The notes under the pieces are model-generated. The model saw only the letters and a list, made by a program, of their open reading frames with translations, searched no databases and had not been told where the DNA came from. Positions 46,505-53,812 of a DNA stretch of 64,000 bases are shown in pieces (positions within the stretch are counted from its first letter, which is position 1; each line of letters opens with the position of its first letter). The DNA is from a virus. The position numbers and the translations under genes were made by a program. Location: the IMG/VR virus record IMGVR_UViG_3300025860_000003, positions 62,001 to 126,000 of that record; one strand, 5' to 3'.

Positions 46505-46899
46505 TACCTGACTCTTTCTAGTATAACGTCTAATACGACTGGTTCTGGATCGTTGAGTACCATAAATGCTACTGATACAGTCAACATGTGTTTTTCTCTG
46601 TTTTCTTCAACTAACACCTCAATCACATCAGCACGTGGCTCATAGTTCTTTATGACCTCGCGAATCGCAGATTCCATTTGCTGTTTTACTGCTGCGGTGA
46701 ATAGTTCGAATAAGTAATATCGAATACTACAACCAATGTTTGATTTGAACGGTCGCTCAAAGTAATCTGTGAGTATCAATGACTTGACTGATTGTCTAAC
46801 TGCTTCTCTGTTAGTCTTGCGTGTGAGCGCCCCAGTCTTTGGGTGTGCGAAGAACCCAAGACCGATGTCACTAAACAATTCTTTTTTAGTCTCTGCCAT
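46504..46899 (-). CDS. 25: Baseplate wedge protein gp25
   Basis: 131 residues (T4 gp25 is 132). FFAHPKTGALTRKTNREAVRQSVKSLILTDYFERPFKSNIGC is the conserved gp25-like core with the EPR-like region, and EVIKNYEPRADVIEV follows. It nucleates sheath polymerisation on the baseplate and is conserved in type VI secretion systems (TssE). It lies 11 nt downstream of a 56-residue gene under the 47196 late promoter. Confidence 0.96.
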   Translation of the reverse strand: MAETKKELFSDIGLGFFAHPKTGALTRKTNREAVRQSVKSLILTDYFERPFKSNIGCSIRYYLFELFTAAVKQQMESAIREVIKNYEPRADVIEVLVEENREKHMLTVSVAFMVLNDPEPVVLDVILERVR

Positions 46900-46909
46900 T
46901 TCTCTCTAC

Positions 46910-47080
46910 TTATTGAGTGTTTTTAGATTCTTGTATTTCTTTTCGTCTGTCTTTACACAGCTTTGAAATTTCGGCTAACGCCTTTCTAGCTCTTGTTCCA
47001 GCTGCTTTGTTGCCTTGACTGAATTTTTCATTCTCAGCATTATATAATTCAAATAAACTTACTATATTATCATGTAACAT
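46910..47080 (-). CDS. Small basic protein, 56 aa, upstream of gene 25
   Basis: A 56-residue frame from ATG 47080 to TAA 46910, preceded by an AGG at 9 nt. The sequence (FELYNAENEKFSQGNKAAGT, then RARKALAEISKLCKDRRKEI) is a helical, Lys/Arg-rich protein. Short proteins with the same GNKAAGTRARKALAEI pattern occur in marine T4-like phages and have been noted as histone H1-like, from memory. DNA binding is possible but not shown. Confidence 0.7.
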   Translation of the reverse strand: MLHDNIVSLFELYNAENEKFSQGNKAAGTRARKALAEISKLCKDRRKEIQESKNTQ

Positions 47081-47094
47081 AAAATAAACCTTGA

Positions 47095-47181
47095 CTAGTA
47101 ATTAGAACTCATGTATAATAAAGATGTTGCTTTTTGGGATCTACGACCATGTAACTCACAATCCTTTAGGGCTTTTCCCAT
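47095..47181 (-). CDS. Possible 28-aa leader ORF of the gene 25 operon
   Basis: ATG 47181 to TAG 47095, 28 residues (starts MGKALKDCELHGRRSQKATS). It begins only about 10 nt after the predicted late start site and is preceded by AAAGGG. Its start codon lies in the loop of a small hairpin (AGGGC / GCCCT). It may be a leader peptide or chance; basic composition and clean spacing give modest support. Confidence 0.3.
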   Translation of the reverse strand: MGKALKDCELHGRRSQKATSLLYMSSNY

Positions 47182-47195
47182 TGCCCTTTGTATTC

Positions 47196-47203
47196 TATTT
47201 ATA
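47196..47203 (-). promoter_or_regulatory. T4-type late promoter TATAAATA (gene 25-6-7-8 operon)
   Basis: Perfect TATAAATA on the minus strand, 7 nt past the PAAR stop codon and 116 nt upstream of the 56-residue gene. Confidence 0.85.
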
Positions 47204-47210
47204 ACGCCAT

Positions 47211-47507
47211 TTAACCGCCAGCGAAAACATTACCTGAACCAGTAGCAGCAGCATTACCAACCCACGATCCATGACCGCCAGTTGAATCCCCTTTACGATG
47301 CACGGCAATCCCATTTACAAATACACTACCTGAGCCGCCAGTCGCAGGATCGCCGCAACCAGTTTTATCGCCAACCCTTACAGCAGCCGCACCATTTACA
47401 AACACATTACCTGACCCAGCAGCATATGATGTTTTGTGGAATGGGCTGGGTGTTGGACTTGCGTGTCCAATGTGTGAGTCTATTCCTTTTCGTACGATAG
47501 CAGGCAT
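47211..47507 (-). CDS. 5.4: PAAR-repeat baseplate spike tip protein (gp5.4-like)
   Basis: 98 residues, the same size as T4 gp5.4 (97). The PAAR layout is clear: GIDSHIGHASPTPSPFHKT, then repeats of GSGNVFVNGAAAVRVGDKTGCGDP and GSGSVFVNGIAVHRKGDSTGGHGS. His/Cys residues in these turns (H12, H15, C50, H69, H77 region) can bind a metal ion at the apex. It sharpens the gp5 needle for membrane puncture. It starts on the base shared with the gene 5 stop. Confidence 0.95.
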   Translation of the reverse strand: MPAIVRKGIDSHIGHASPTPSPFHKTSYAAGSGNVFVNGAAAVRVGDKTGCGDPATGGSGSVFVNGIAVHRKGDSTGGHGSWVGNAAATGSGNVFAGG

Positions 47508-48448
47508 TAGTTTAGATCAATCCTTCCAGCGTCCATGTCAATAGCTGAACCGCCATTAATGTCCATAGAAGCAGCAGATGTTTTCTGGCTTCCAGTGTAA
47601 TCTTCGGTCACACTACCACCAACAGATTCGACTATGTTGTCAGTGATCTTTGTTGTTTTACTTTTGCTGTATGTTTCTACAACCTCACCGCCAATAGTTT
47701 CGTTCTTATCGCCTGTCACATTAATGTTCCAGTCACCGCCAATGGTTGTGTTGCAATCCTGATCAATGAATAGATTACAAACACCTTTAATATGCACATC
47801 ATTATTAGAGGCAACAATAGTATAATTGTTATTTACGATATGTGTTACACGATCGCCGTTTGGATGTACTTCATAAAACGTTCCGCTCTTATGGCGTTCA
47901 CGTATTCTTTCTGCGTCTGGCGTATCATCATATTCTTTGGTGTGTCCAGACTCTGATTCATATACATGGTTGTATGGATATACAGCAGCATAGGGAGCAG
48001 CAGGTTCAGGTATGGTAGTGTCAAGCTCATGTACTTTAGTGTTCTCGCCACGAGCTAGTTTGTTTACATCTGGAATATTGACTTCTGTTGGATACTTACC
48101 ATTAGGATCATTAAATCCAAGTGCGGTGTCCGCAAGGTTAGTTGGGATGCCTGCTAATGACCCGAGGATCATTGGCTCCTGAGCACGCTCTCCATCTGCG
48201 AAGAATCCGATAACCCATGAGCCTTCAAACAGACCAGTAGGTGAATTACCAAAACCGCTTACGGATGCTGAGCTAACACCATTGACTGGAATAGCCCATG
48301 GCAGTTCATTGGTAGGGATTGCATCTAATGATTCATTATGCCAACCATACGCACGCACGCGAACCCGACCCAACTGAACTGGATCGTTTCTATCTTCAAC
48401 TACACCCACAAACCAAGTGAAGTCGCCTCTACCAATATACTCTCGCAT
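47507..48448 (-). CDS. 5: Baseplate central spike gp5, lacking the lysozyme domain
   Basis: 313 residues against 575 for T4 gp5. The N-terminal OB fold is clear (WFVGVVEDRNDPVQLGRVRVRAYGWHN, LPWAIPVNG, GSWVIGFFADGERAQEPMILGSLAGIP). A linker leads to a C-terminal beta-helix needle with repeats such as VHIKGVCNLFIDQDCNTTIGGDWNINVTGDKNETIGG (about residues 215-250). The T4 lysozyme domain normally between these parts is missing. Its needle is capped by the PAAR protein encoded next. The start overlaps the stop of a 58-residue gene (TAATG). Confidence 0.93.
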   Translation of the reverse strand: MREYIGRGDFTWFVGVVEDRNDPVQLGRVRVRAYGWHNESLDAIPTNELPWAIPVNGVSSASVSGFGNSPTGLFEGSWVIGFFADGERAQEPMILGSLAGIPTNLADTALGFNDPNGKYPTEVNIPDVNKLARGENTKVHELDTTIPEPAAPYAAVYPYNHVYESESGHTKEYDDTPDAERIRERHKSGTFYEVHPNGDRVTHIVNNNYTIVASNNDVHIKGVCNLFIDQDCNTTIGGDWNINVTGDKNETIGGEVVETYSKSKTTKITDNIVESVGGSVTEDYTGSQKTSAASMDINGGSAIDMDAGRIDLN

Positions 48449-48624
48449 TATTTACCTTTTGTTTCTGCATGTTTCAGAAACGATAACAAACCATTTTTTA
48501 ACGCTTTTTTGGTGCTTTCTTTTTGATCCACTCCATCACTGAGGTGATCGAACTCGACTTCTTCTGAGCTAACTTTTCTTTCTTCCGCGTTTTGCTTTTG
48601 GCTTTTTTGCTTTGGGTTGCTCAT
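48448..48624 (-). CDS. Small hydrophilic protein, 58 aa, coupled to gene 5
   Basis: ATG 48624 to TAA 48448, 58 residues, starting MSNPKQKSQKQNAEERK and ending LLSFLKHAETKGK. A GGAG lies 7 nt upstream. It overlaps the preceding 57-residue gene by 56 nt in another frame and overlaps the gene 5 start by one base. The N-terminal half is highly charged and probably disordered; the C-terminal half could form an amphipathic helix. Function unknown. Confidence 0.6.
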   Translation of the reverse strand: MSNPKQKSQKQNAEERKVSSEEVEFDHLSDGVDQKESTKKALKNGLLSFLKHAETKGK

Positions 48625-48742
48625 CTAATTGCTCCACATCATGTTTTGGCAGTTTAATTTCTTGTAAGAATTCTGGCTGCGCAGTTTTCGCTCCAGCAAC
48701 TTCAGATAAGAACTTTTCTCTTTGTGATCCAGGTAATGGCAT
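48569..48742 (-). CDS. Small basic protein, 57 aa
   Basis: ATG 48742 to TAG 48569, 57 residues: MPLPGSQREKFLSEVAGAKT at the start and a strongly basic AKKPKAKRGRKKS tail. It starts 3 nt downstream of the kinase-like gene stop and overlaps the next small gene for 56 nt. The tail would bind nucleic acid or acidic protein surfaces. Its coding status is supported by operon continuity and start placement. Confidence 0.6.
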   Translation of the reverse strand: MPLPGSQREKFLSEVAGAKTAQPEFLQEIKLPKHDVEQLDEQPKAKKPKAKRGRKKS

Positions 48743-48744
48743 TT

Positions 48745-49620
48745 TTACATCCTCGGTTCGTCTATTGTTGATAACGCATCCTTCGGAGCGTTTTGTTTAA
48801 TCCAATCAAATACTTGTTTCTGGACAACCGATTCTTTTGAGAACGGCTTTCCTTCTTTTTTCAATCGTAAGTATGTGAAATCTTTTACTACAATATTACC
48901 GCCTTTACCAACAAAAACCTTTCCGTCTTTGTTGAGTCTTGGTATTGTGTTTTCTCTATTATTAAGAATGACATTTACTTGACCGTCAACACCTCTCGGC
49001 AAGTTACCTTTGACAATCTCGGACATTGTTTGGGCAGCACCCTTGTGTGTCTTCAGGAGAATATCATCAGGCACTATGCGTGATCTTGCTTGGTTGTTCT
49101 GAACAGCAACTTCATACTTTGTTAAGACCCAGTTTACATGAATGTCTTTGGGCTTATATCCTACAGCCTCGACCAACTTCAAAACTTCGGTCATTTGTTT
49201 TAAATCTTTCAATGTGATATCAAATACGATGTTTGGTAATGTGCCTTTCTTGGCAGAACCTGATCGAACAACATCATTCAACATTGCGGTTAATGAGTTT
49301 TCTTTTATTTTAAACTTCTTTGTGAACTCATGTAGCTTGAATACATCAGCTGGCTTACTGAGGTTCAATCCCTTTATCTCTGGATATTTACCTTTCAACT
49401 CATTGATTTTAAGGAATGCTTCTTTCCACACATCAACATCACGGACTTTAAACTTATCACCTTCCATAAAGTTGGCTAAAGCAAACCCTTTACCAGAACC
49501 AGCACCGCCAGCAAGGAATACGATCTGTCCATAACGAGCGCCGTTATTAAACATGATCAGCTTCTCTTCAAGCTGTTGGTATTGTTCCATTAATTGCTTT
49601 TCAGCGAATGATAAAATCAT
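48745..49620 (-). CDS. P-loop kinase-like protein in the baseplate operon
   Basis: 291 residues from the ATG at 49620, chosen because it overlaps the upstream stop (ATGA); an in-frame extension to 49647 has no support. IVFLAGGAGSGKGFALANF contains a perfect Walker A (GGAGSGKG, residues 38-45), followed by VRDVDVWKEAFL and PNIVFDITLKDLKQMTEVLKLVEAVGY, a layout like zeta-toxin/polynucleotide-kinase-type P-loop kinases. The substrate is unknown. Its place between hub genes 27 and 5 is unusual for an enzyme and suggests it may be packaged or act in tail assembly; T4 has no equivalent here. Confidence 0.8.
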   Translation of the reverse strand: MILSFAEKQLMEQYQQLEEKLIMFNNGARYGQIVFLAGGAGSGKGFALANFMEGDKFKVRDVDVWKEAFLKINELKGKYPEIKGLNLSKPADVFKLHEFTKKFKIKENSLTAMLNDVVRSGSAKKGTLPNIVFDITLKDLKQMTEVLKLVEAVGYKPKDIHVNWVLTKYEVAVQNNQARSRIVPDDILLKTHKGAAQTMSEIVKGNLPRGVDGQVNVILNNRENTIPRLNKDGKVFVGKGGNIVVKDFTYLRLKKEGKPFSKESVVQKQVFDWIKQNAPKDALSTIDEPRM

Positions 49621-50987
49621 ACTTTTATACCTGTGTCCTTGCCGCATTCCATTATTGTAGTTGATGTATCGCCATTATTGCCTAGCATTTTTTGGCGAAC
49701 TTTTGTTACGATATACTTACCACTCAGGTATTTATCTTCCCCGTCTTCTTGGTCTTCCGTGATGGCTGATGGTGGGATTGACAAATAGATAACATCACCA
49801 ACATCAATTTCACTGTCTCCAGGAACAGTAACTTCCATCATCGTATTGAAGATGTGAGTAGAGTATGAGTCTGTGTGTCCTGCAGTTTCATTAGACGTTT
49901 TCGGTAATGGTTTCTCGGGCTGGAAGTTTGTGTCAGAATCTCTGCCGTGGTCTGTTGTGAATAGTCTTGATATTGATGGCTTTTCTATGAGACCTGCAAT
50001 TTTCAATGACTGTAATGTCTTAAACTTATCAAAGTGTTTCTCATAATCAAAGTTTGTCACACGCTTAGTCTTTTTAAGTAGATCGATGTGTGTTGATTGC
50101 GTTTTGTATAAACCTTGTTCTATATTGTCTAAGAAATTGGCTTGCTTAATTACATTAAACGACATTATTTTATTTCGATCATAATTCTTTTCTGCATCGC
50201 CAACAACTGTGTCGTTATTCATTATAGCATATGTAAATGTTTCTTTAACCTCTTGCTGGACAAGAGATCCTATATTGCGATAATTAAATCCATGACTATT
50301 CTCATAGAAAACGTAGTATGGGATGTGATCATCAGAGTCTGACTCATCAGCAAAGAAGTCTATAGTATCATCAACAGAAAGGTTTGGTATTATGTAGCGG
50401 TGTGCTCCTGTTGTCTCGTCTATGGTTGGAGGCTTACTTACTTGGAACCCACAAACAGTTCTTAGATCATAATACAAACCATTAATAACTGGATTATAGA
50501 AATGCTCTTTCATAACAGAGCTAATCATATTAGAAATTTTATTGCCACCACCGTTACCAAACGATTTGTGTACCTTTTGTGAAGCGTTCGTCACAGCTTC
50601 AATGCTAATACCTGTGAGGATATATGCTTCACTTCTTTCGGCAATCTTACTTCTATCTGACAATTCATATAGCGAGAATATATGATTCTTCCACTCAAGG
50701 TCATCACTATTTGATCTATATGAAATGCACAATAGTTCTAGCCCGCCAAACCCGCCTTGCACGTTAGAGTCTGGATCACCCTTGAGCGTATTGATAAGAC
50801 CGACTGAATCGTTGATAACAATTTCACAAGTCATATAATGCTCAAACAGATTCTGAAAGATGCTGAAGTCTAATACTAGATCTTCAATCTCAATTACCTG
50901 CCCTGATGATGATACAAGTGTGAATGACCTGACATCAACGTCTCCAGGTTTATTGTATCCTACTTCACTATCGCCTGTCATTGCCAT
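49617..50987 (-). CDS. 27: Baseplate hub protein gp27-like
   Basis: 456 residues (T4 gp27 is 391). The N-terminal domain (VRSFTLVSSSGQVIEIEDLVLDFSIFQNLFEHYMTCEIVINDSVGLIN) and the later DDTIDFFADESDSDDHIPYYVFYENSHGFNYRNI segment match hub proteins of the gp27/gpD type. The C-terminus VPGDSEIDVGDVIYLSIPPS followed by GKYIVTKVRQKML is the second tube-like barrel of such hubs. It forms the trimeric hub carrying gp5. Adjacent to 53 and 5. Confidence 0.85.
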   Translation of the reverse strand: MAMTGDSEVGYNKPGDVDVRSFTLVSSSGQVIEIEDLVLDFSIFQNLFEHYMTCEIVINDSVGLINTLKGDPDSNVQGGFGGLELLCISYRSNSDDLEWKNHIFSLYELSDRSKIAERSEAYILTGISIEAVTNASQKVHKSFGNGGGNKISNMISSVMKEHFYNPVINGLYYDLRTVCGFQVSKPPTIDETTGAHRYIIPNLSVDDTIDFFADESDSDDHIPYYVFYENSHGFNYRNIGSLVQQEVKETFTYAIMNNDTVVGDAEKNYDRNKIMSFNVIKQANFLDNIEQGLYKTQSTHIDLLKKTKRVTNFDYEKHFDKFKTLQSLKIAGLIEKPSISRLFTTDHGRDSDTNFQPEKPLPKTSNETAGHTDSYSTHIFNTMMEVTVPGDSEIDVGDVIYLSIPPSAITEDQEDGEDKYLSGKYIVTKVRQKMLGNNGDTSTTIMECGKDTGIKV

Positions 50988-50989
50988 TA

Positions 50990-51607
50990 TTAGATGCCAT
51001 TCCTGAGTACATTTTCAACTTCATCACGTACAGTTGGTAAGTATTTAACATCCAACAATTCGATGTCGCGCCTTTTTTCATTCAACTCTACTTCGTAATC
51101 ATACTTTGTCACGCCAGCTACATTATATTTGTATGCACTGTCGGTTGCGTTGAATGTTGTCAGGTCAACGACCAATACCCTTTCTTCGATTATAGTACCG
51201 TCAATAAGAGTTCGTTTTTTGGCTGGTGTGTCGACACCATTCGCATCTCTATGTCTGCAGAATATCCTATACTCATGGATAGTGCTCTGAGCTGTAGCAA
51301 CAGAACCATACTTTCCTGCGACGAAATTCTCGAAGTTATCTCCGAATAATGGGAAGTCGCGCAACACGTCATTCATATCATTAAAGTGCATAACCAACCA
51401 AGAATAATTGGCGCTGCCATAATACTTCTCGGCTATTGTGTCTGGGCGGTCACCCTCTTGAATTTGATAATCATAAAAGACCAGTGCTCTATCTTTTAGA
51501 CTTGAATCTACTTTAAATCTGCGCAAGATGTTTGTTAGCTTAACCGTTCGGTTTTCGTTTGTAATATCATGCGGTGTTGTTGGGAAATATGAAAAGTATT
51601 TTGACAT
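50990..51607 (-). CDS. 53: Baseplate wedge protein gp53
   Basis: 205 residues (T4 gp53 is 196). The central motif YQIQEGDRPDTIAEKYYGSANYSWLVMHFNDMNDVLRDFPL is the LysM-like gp53 core. The C-terminus (NEKRRDIELLDVKYLPTVRDEVENVL) is also conserved. It joins neighbouring wedges to the hub. It starts on the base shared with the gene 48 stop. Confidence 0.93.
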   Translation of the reverse strand: MSKYFSYFPTTPHDITNENRTVKLTNILRRFKVDSSLKDRALVFYDYQIQEGDRPDTIAEKYYGSANYSWLVMHFNDMNDVLRDFPLFGDNFENFVAGKYGSVATAQSTIHEYRIFCRHRDANGVDTPAKKRTLIDGTIIEERVLVVDLTTFNATDSAYKYNVAGVTKYDYEVELNEKRRDIELLDVKYLPTVRDEVENVLRNGI

Positions 51608-52698
51608 TAGCTGCTTTCTCCTCCAACTGAGAACCCTGTTTGATTCGGATTGTCCATATCAGATTTAGTGATGATTTTCATTTCTTGGAATTGTAATGTT
51701 ATCTCAACAGAAACAGGAGCGCCAGTATCTTCGAAGAACAAAGGGACTCCTTGCGAATTATAACTGATGTTTAAGTTCTTGAGAACACAATCGCCAATAG
51801 AATATAAGTTACTTGAAATGTTATCAGCAAAGTTGATCACAAACTCATCGGGATAACTGAATGCGAGATTGCCCGCAAAGAAGTCTGGGTGCATATGGTA
51901 TTTAAAGGTGTTGATTATCTTTTTAATCTGCTCAGACTCTTGCATGTTTCGGGCAATAAATTTATACGCAAACTCATGCTCTCTGAATCCAACACCCTTG
52001 AACATGACAGCCATATGTGGATTGATAGCAAGACCTTCATTCTTACCGACACCTGCTGCGACACCACCTGCTGTAGCACCACCCGCAAGCAACGCACCAA
52101 GACCACCACCGACCGAACCTGCCGCCGCTGTTGTTGCCGCAGCCGCACCAGCAGATAACAATTCTTCACGACCACTACCTGTGCCAGCAATAGCGCCCTT
52201 TATCTTTGAGCTAATTAGATTGCCGATATCGCCGCCAGCGCCAGCAAAATCAACCTGCCCAGCAGCTGCGCCCCCAAATACACCAAGCTCAGCATTCTCA
52301 TAGTCTGCGCCATATGATACATTCAGGTTTGATGGTATAGGGAGAATAATGTTTCTTGTCACTCGCTTAATTGGCGCGACTTCTCTATTCTTACGATTCG
52401 TCTCGATAACACTGAAGATCATATAGTGATCATTATCAAGTGTTGACGGGAATTGTAATTGGTCTTGTATCTTTGGATTATCAAATAGGTTTGCTAAAGG
52501 ACTCTTTACAAGATTGCCTCTTTTCTTTTTCTCAAGCAACTCATTAAAGTTTGCGTTTACCGAGATCCCATTCTTACCAATAGAAACACCAAAAGCGCCT
52601 TGTCCAGCAGCGCCCGCTATGCTCTCCAACTTTCCTGTAGCAGAAGCAACTACGGACTTGCCTGCTGATGTCAATTGTTTAAGACTTATTTTTGGCAT
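51607..52698 (-). CDS. 48: Baseplate tail-tube cap protein gp48
   Basis: 363 residues (T4 gp48 is 364). Typical segments are FPSTLDNDHYMIFSVIETNRKNREVAPIKRVTRNIILPIPSNLNVSYGADYE near residues 98-150 and KIINTFKYHMHPDFFAGNLAFSYPDEFVINF near 265. Between them lies a Gly/Ala-rich hydrophobic stretch (about residues 175-215, TTAAAGSVGGGLGALLAGG). It forms the ring on which gp54 and the tube build. It is the first gene of the leftward baseplate operon under the 52743 late promoter. Confidence 0.93.
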   Translation of the reverse strand: MPKISLKQLTSAGKSVVASATGKLESIAGAAGQGAFGVSIGKNGISVNANFNELLEKKKRGNLVKSPLANLFDNPKIQDQLQFPSTLDNDHYMIFSVIETNRKNREVAPIKRVTRNIILPIPSNLNVSYGADYENAELGVFGGAAAGQVDFAGAGGDIGNLISSKIKGAIAGTGSGREELLSAGAAAATTAAAGSVGGGLGALLAGGATAGGVAAGVGKNEGLAINPHMAVMFKGVGFREHEFAYKFIARNMQESEQIKKIINTFKYHMHPDFFAGNLAFSYPDEFVINFADNISSNLYSIGDCVLKNLNISYNSQGVPLFFEDTGAPVSVEITLQFQEMKIITKSDMDNPNQTGFSVGGESS

Positions 52699-52710
52699 TT
52701 AACTTACCTT

Positions 52711-52718
52711 TATAAATA
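52711..52718 (+). promoter_or_regulatory. T4-type late promoter TATAAATA (rightward operon)
   Basis: Perfect TATAAATA on the plus strand, 42 nt upstream of the gene 4 GTG. It faces the leftward late promoter at 52743, so the two initial transcripts overlap by about a dozen bases. Confidence 0.87.
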
Positions 52719-52742
52719 TGCGTGTTGTATTACAATATACTC

Positions 52743-52750
52743 TATTTATA
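52743..52750 (-). promoter_or_regulatory. T4-type late promoter TATAAATA (leftward gene 48 operon)
   Basis: Perfect TATAAATA on the minus strand, 45 nt upstream of the gene 48 ATG, serving 48-53-27 and the genes beyond. Confidence 0.87.
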
Positions 52751-52759
52751 AGGAAAGGT

Positions 52760-53200
52760 GTGAGCAAATTCTACAGCGGTAAATATCAATGTAAGTTTCC
52801 TGAGAAATATAAGGGAGACTCTTCCAGCATCACATACAGGTCGAGCTGGGAGTTAAATTGTATGTCATACTTTGACAAGAACCCTGACATAATATGGTGG
52901 GCATCTGAGCCGTTCCCCATTGGCTATCGTTCACCTATTGACGGAAAGAAACACCGTTACTTTGTAGACTTCTTAATTAAAACAAGTAACAAAGAAGTGA
53001 TAATGATTGAAGTGAAGCCATACGGACAGACGCACGCCCCCAAAGCACAGAAGAGATTGACAAAAAAGTATTTAAATGAAGTTAAAACATGGGGTGTGAA
53101 TCAAGCTAAATGGGAAGCTGCTGTAGAGTATTGTAAGGACAGAAATTGGAAGTTTCAGATACTTACCGAGAAAGAATTGTTCAAGAAGTCTCCTAAATAG
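52760..53200 (+). CDS. 4: Head completion protein gp4 (gp50)
   Basis: 146 residues from the GTG at 52760 (T4 gp4 is 150). This start has AAGGAAAG just upstream; the in-frame ATG at 52718 lies inside the late promoter and cannot be used from that transcript. Family segments are KFYSGKYQCKFPEKYKGD, ITYRSSWELNCMSYFDKNPDIIWWASE and HRYFVDFLIKTSNKEVIMIEVKP, which have the D-(E)xK layout of TnsA/PD-(D/E)XK-like nucleases. gp4 is needed to finish the head and its neck. Confidence 0.94.
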   Translation: MSKFYSGKYQCKFPEKYKGDSSSITYRSSWELNCMSYFDKNPDIIWWASEPFPIGYRSPIDGKKHRYFVDFLIKTSNKEVIMIEVKPYGQTHAPKAQKRLTKKYLNEVKTWGVNQAKWEAAVEYCKDRNWKFQILTEKELFKKSPK

Positions 53201-53242
53201 TATCAACAAGAGGATAAGATCATCGCTTCAGTATTCGACGAC

Positions 53243-53812
53243 ATGTTACTTAAAGGTGTGCGACAGGGACAGATCCCAGCTCGTACCCAAGCTGCCAGAG
53301 ATTGGTACAGAGACAAGGCACGCAAGCAAAGAAGTGCTTCTGCGTATCCATCAAACATACTCTCTGATATGGATAAATCGAAACGTGTTCTGATTGGACG
53401 TATGTATCATTTTAGATACGATCCAAAGGGAGCAAAGACACTGCCATACTACGATAAGTTTCCGCTTATTTTTATGGTTGGTCCAGCAGCTGGTGGGTTC
53501 TATGGAATTAATTTACATTATCTTCCACCTCAGCTTCGTGCTAAATTGATGGATTCATTATATAGTATAACAAATAATACTAAGTATGATGCGTCAACGA
53601 AGCTGAAAATCTCTTACGATGTACTAAATAGTGCTTCTAAGTATAAGTATTTTAAACCGACTTTTAAACATTATCTTTCGAGTCAGGTGAAGTCGGAGTT
53701 CATAGAGATAAATTCCACTGAGTGGGACACAGCTTTATTCTTACCGACCGAAAGATTCGAGAAAGCAAGAAAGTCAAAAGTGTTTGCGGACAGCAGAAGG
53801 ATGTTAAAGTAA
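53243..53812 (+). CDS. Conserved T4-like head/tail protein (possibly gp2-related)
   Basis: 189 residues from ATG. Core motifs MYHFRYDPKGAKTLPYYDKFPLIFMV, GFYGINLHYLPPQLRAKLMDSLY and EWDTALFLPTERF recur in many T4-like phages near gene 4. I assign no firm T4 number; gp2, the DNA end protector, is a possibility because T4 gene 2 neighbours gene 4. The ATG at 53243 has no ribosome-binding site, whereas GAGGAT lies 7 nt before an in-frame ATC at 53222, so the true start may be a noncanonical AUC that adds 7 residues. Confidence 0.75.
   Translation: MLLKGVRQGQIPARTQAARDWYRDKARKQRSASAYPSNILSDMDKSKRVLIGRMYHFRYDPKGAKTLPYYDKFPLIFMVGPAAGGFYGINLHYLPPQLRAKLMDSLYSITNNTKYDASTKLKISYDVLNSASKYKYFKPTFKHYLSSQVKSEFIEINSTEWDTALFLPTERFEKARKSKVFADSRRMLK

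Noticed and set aside
52718-52759. ATG start of gene 4 at 52718
   Set aside because: It overlaps the late promoter box and lies before the expected transcription start; the GTG at 52760 has a proper ribosome-binding site and matches the family length.
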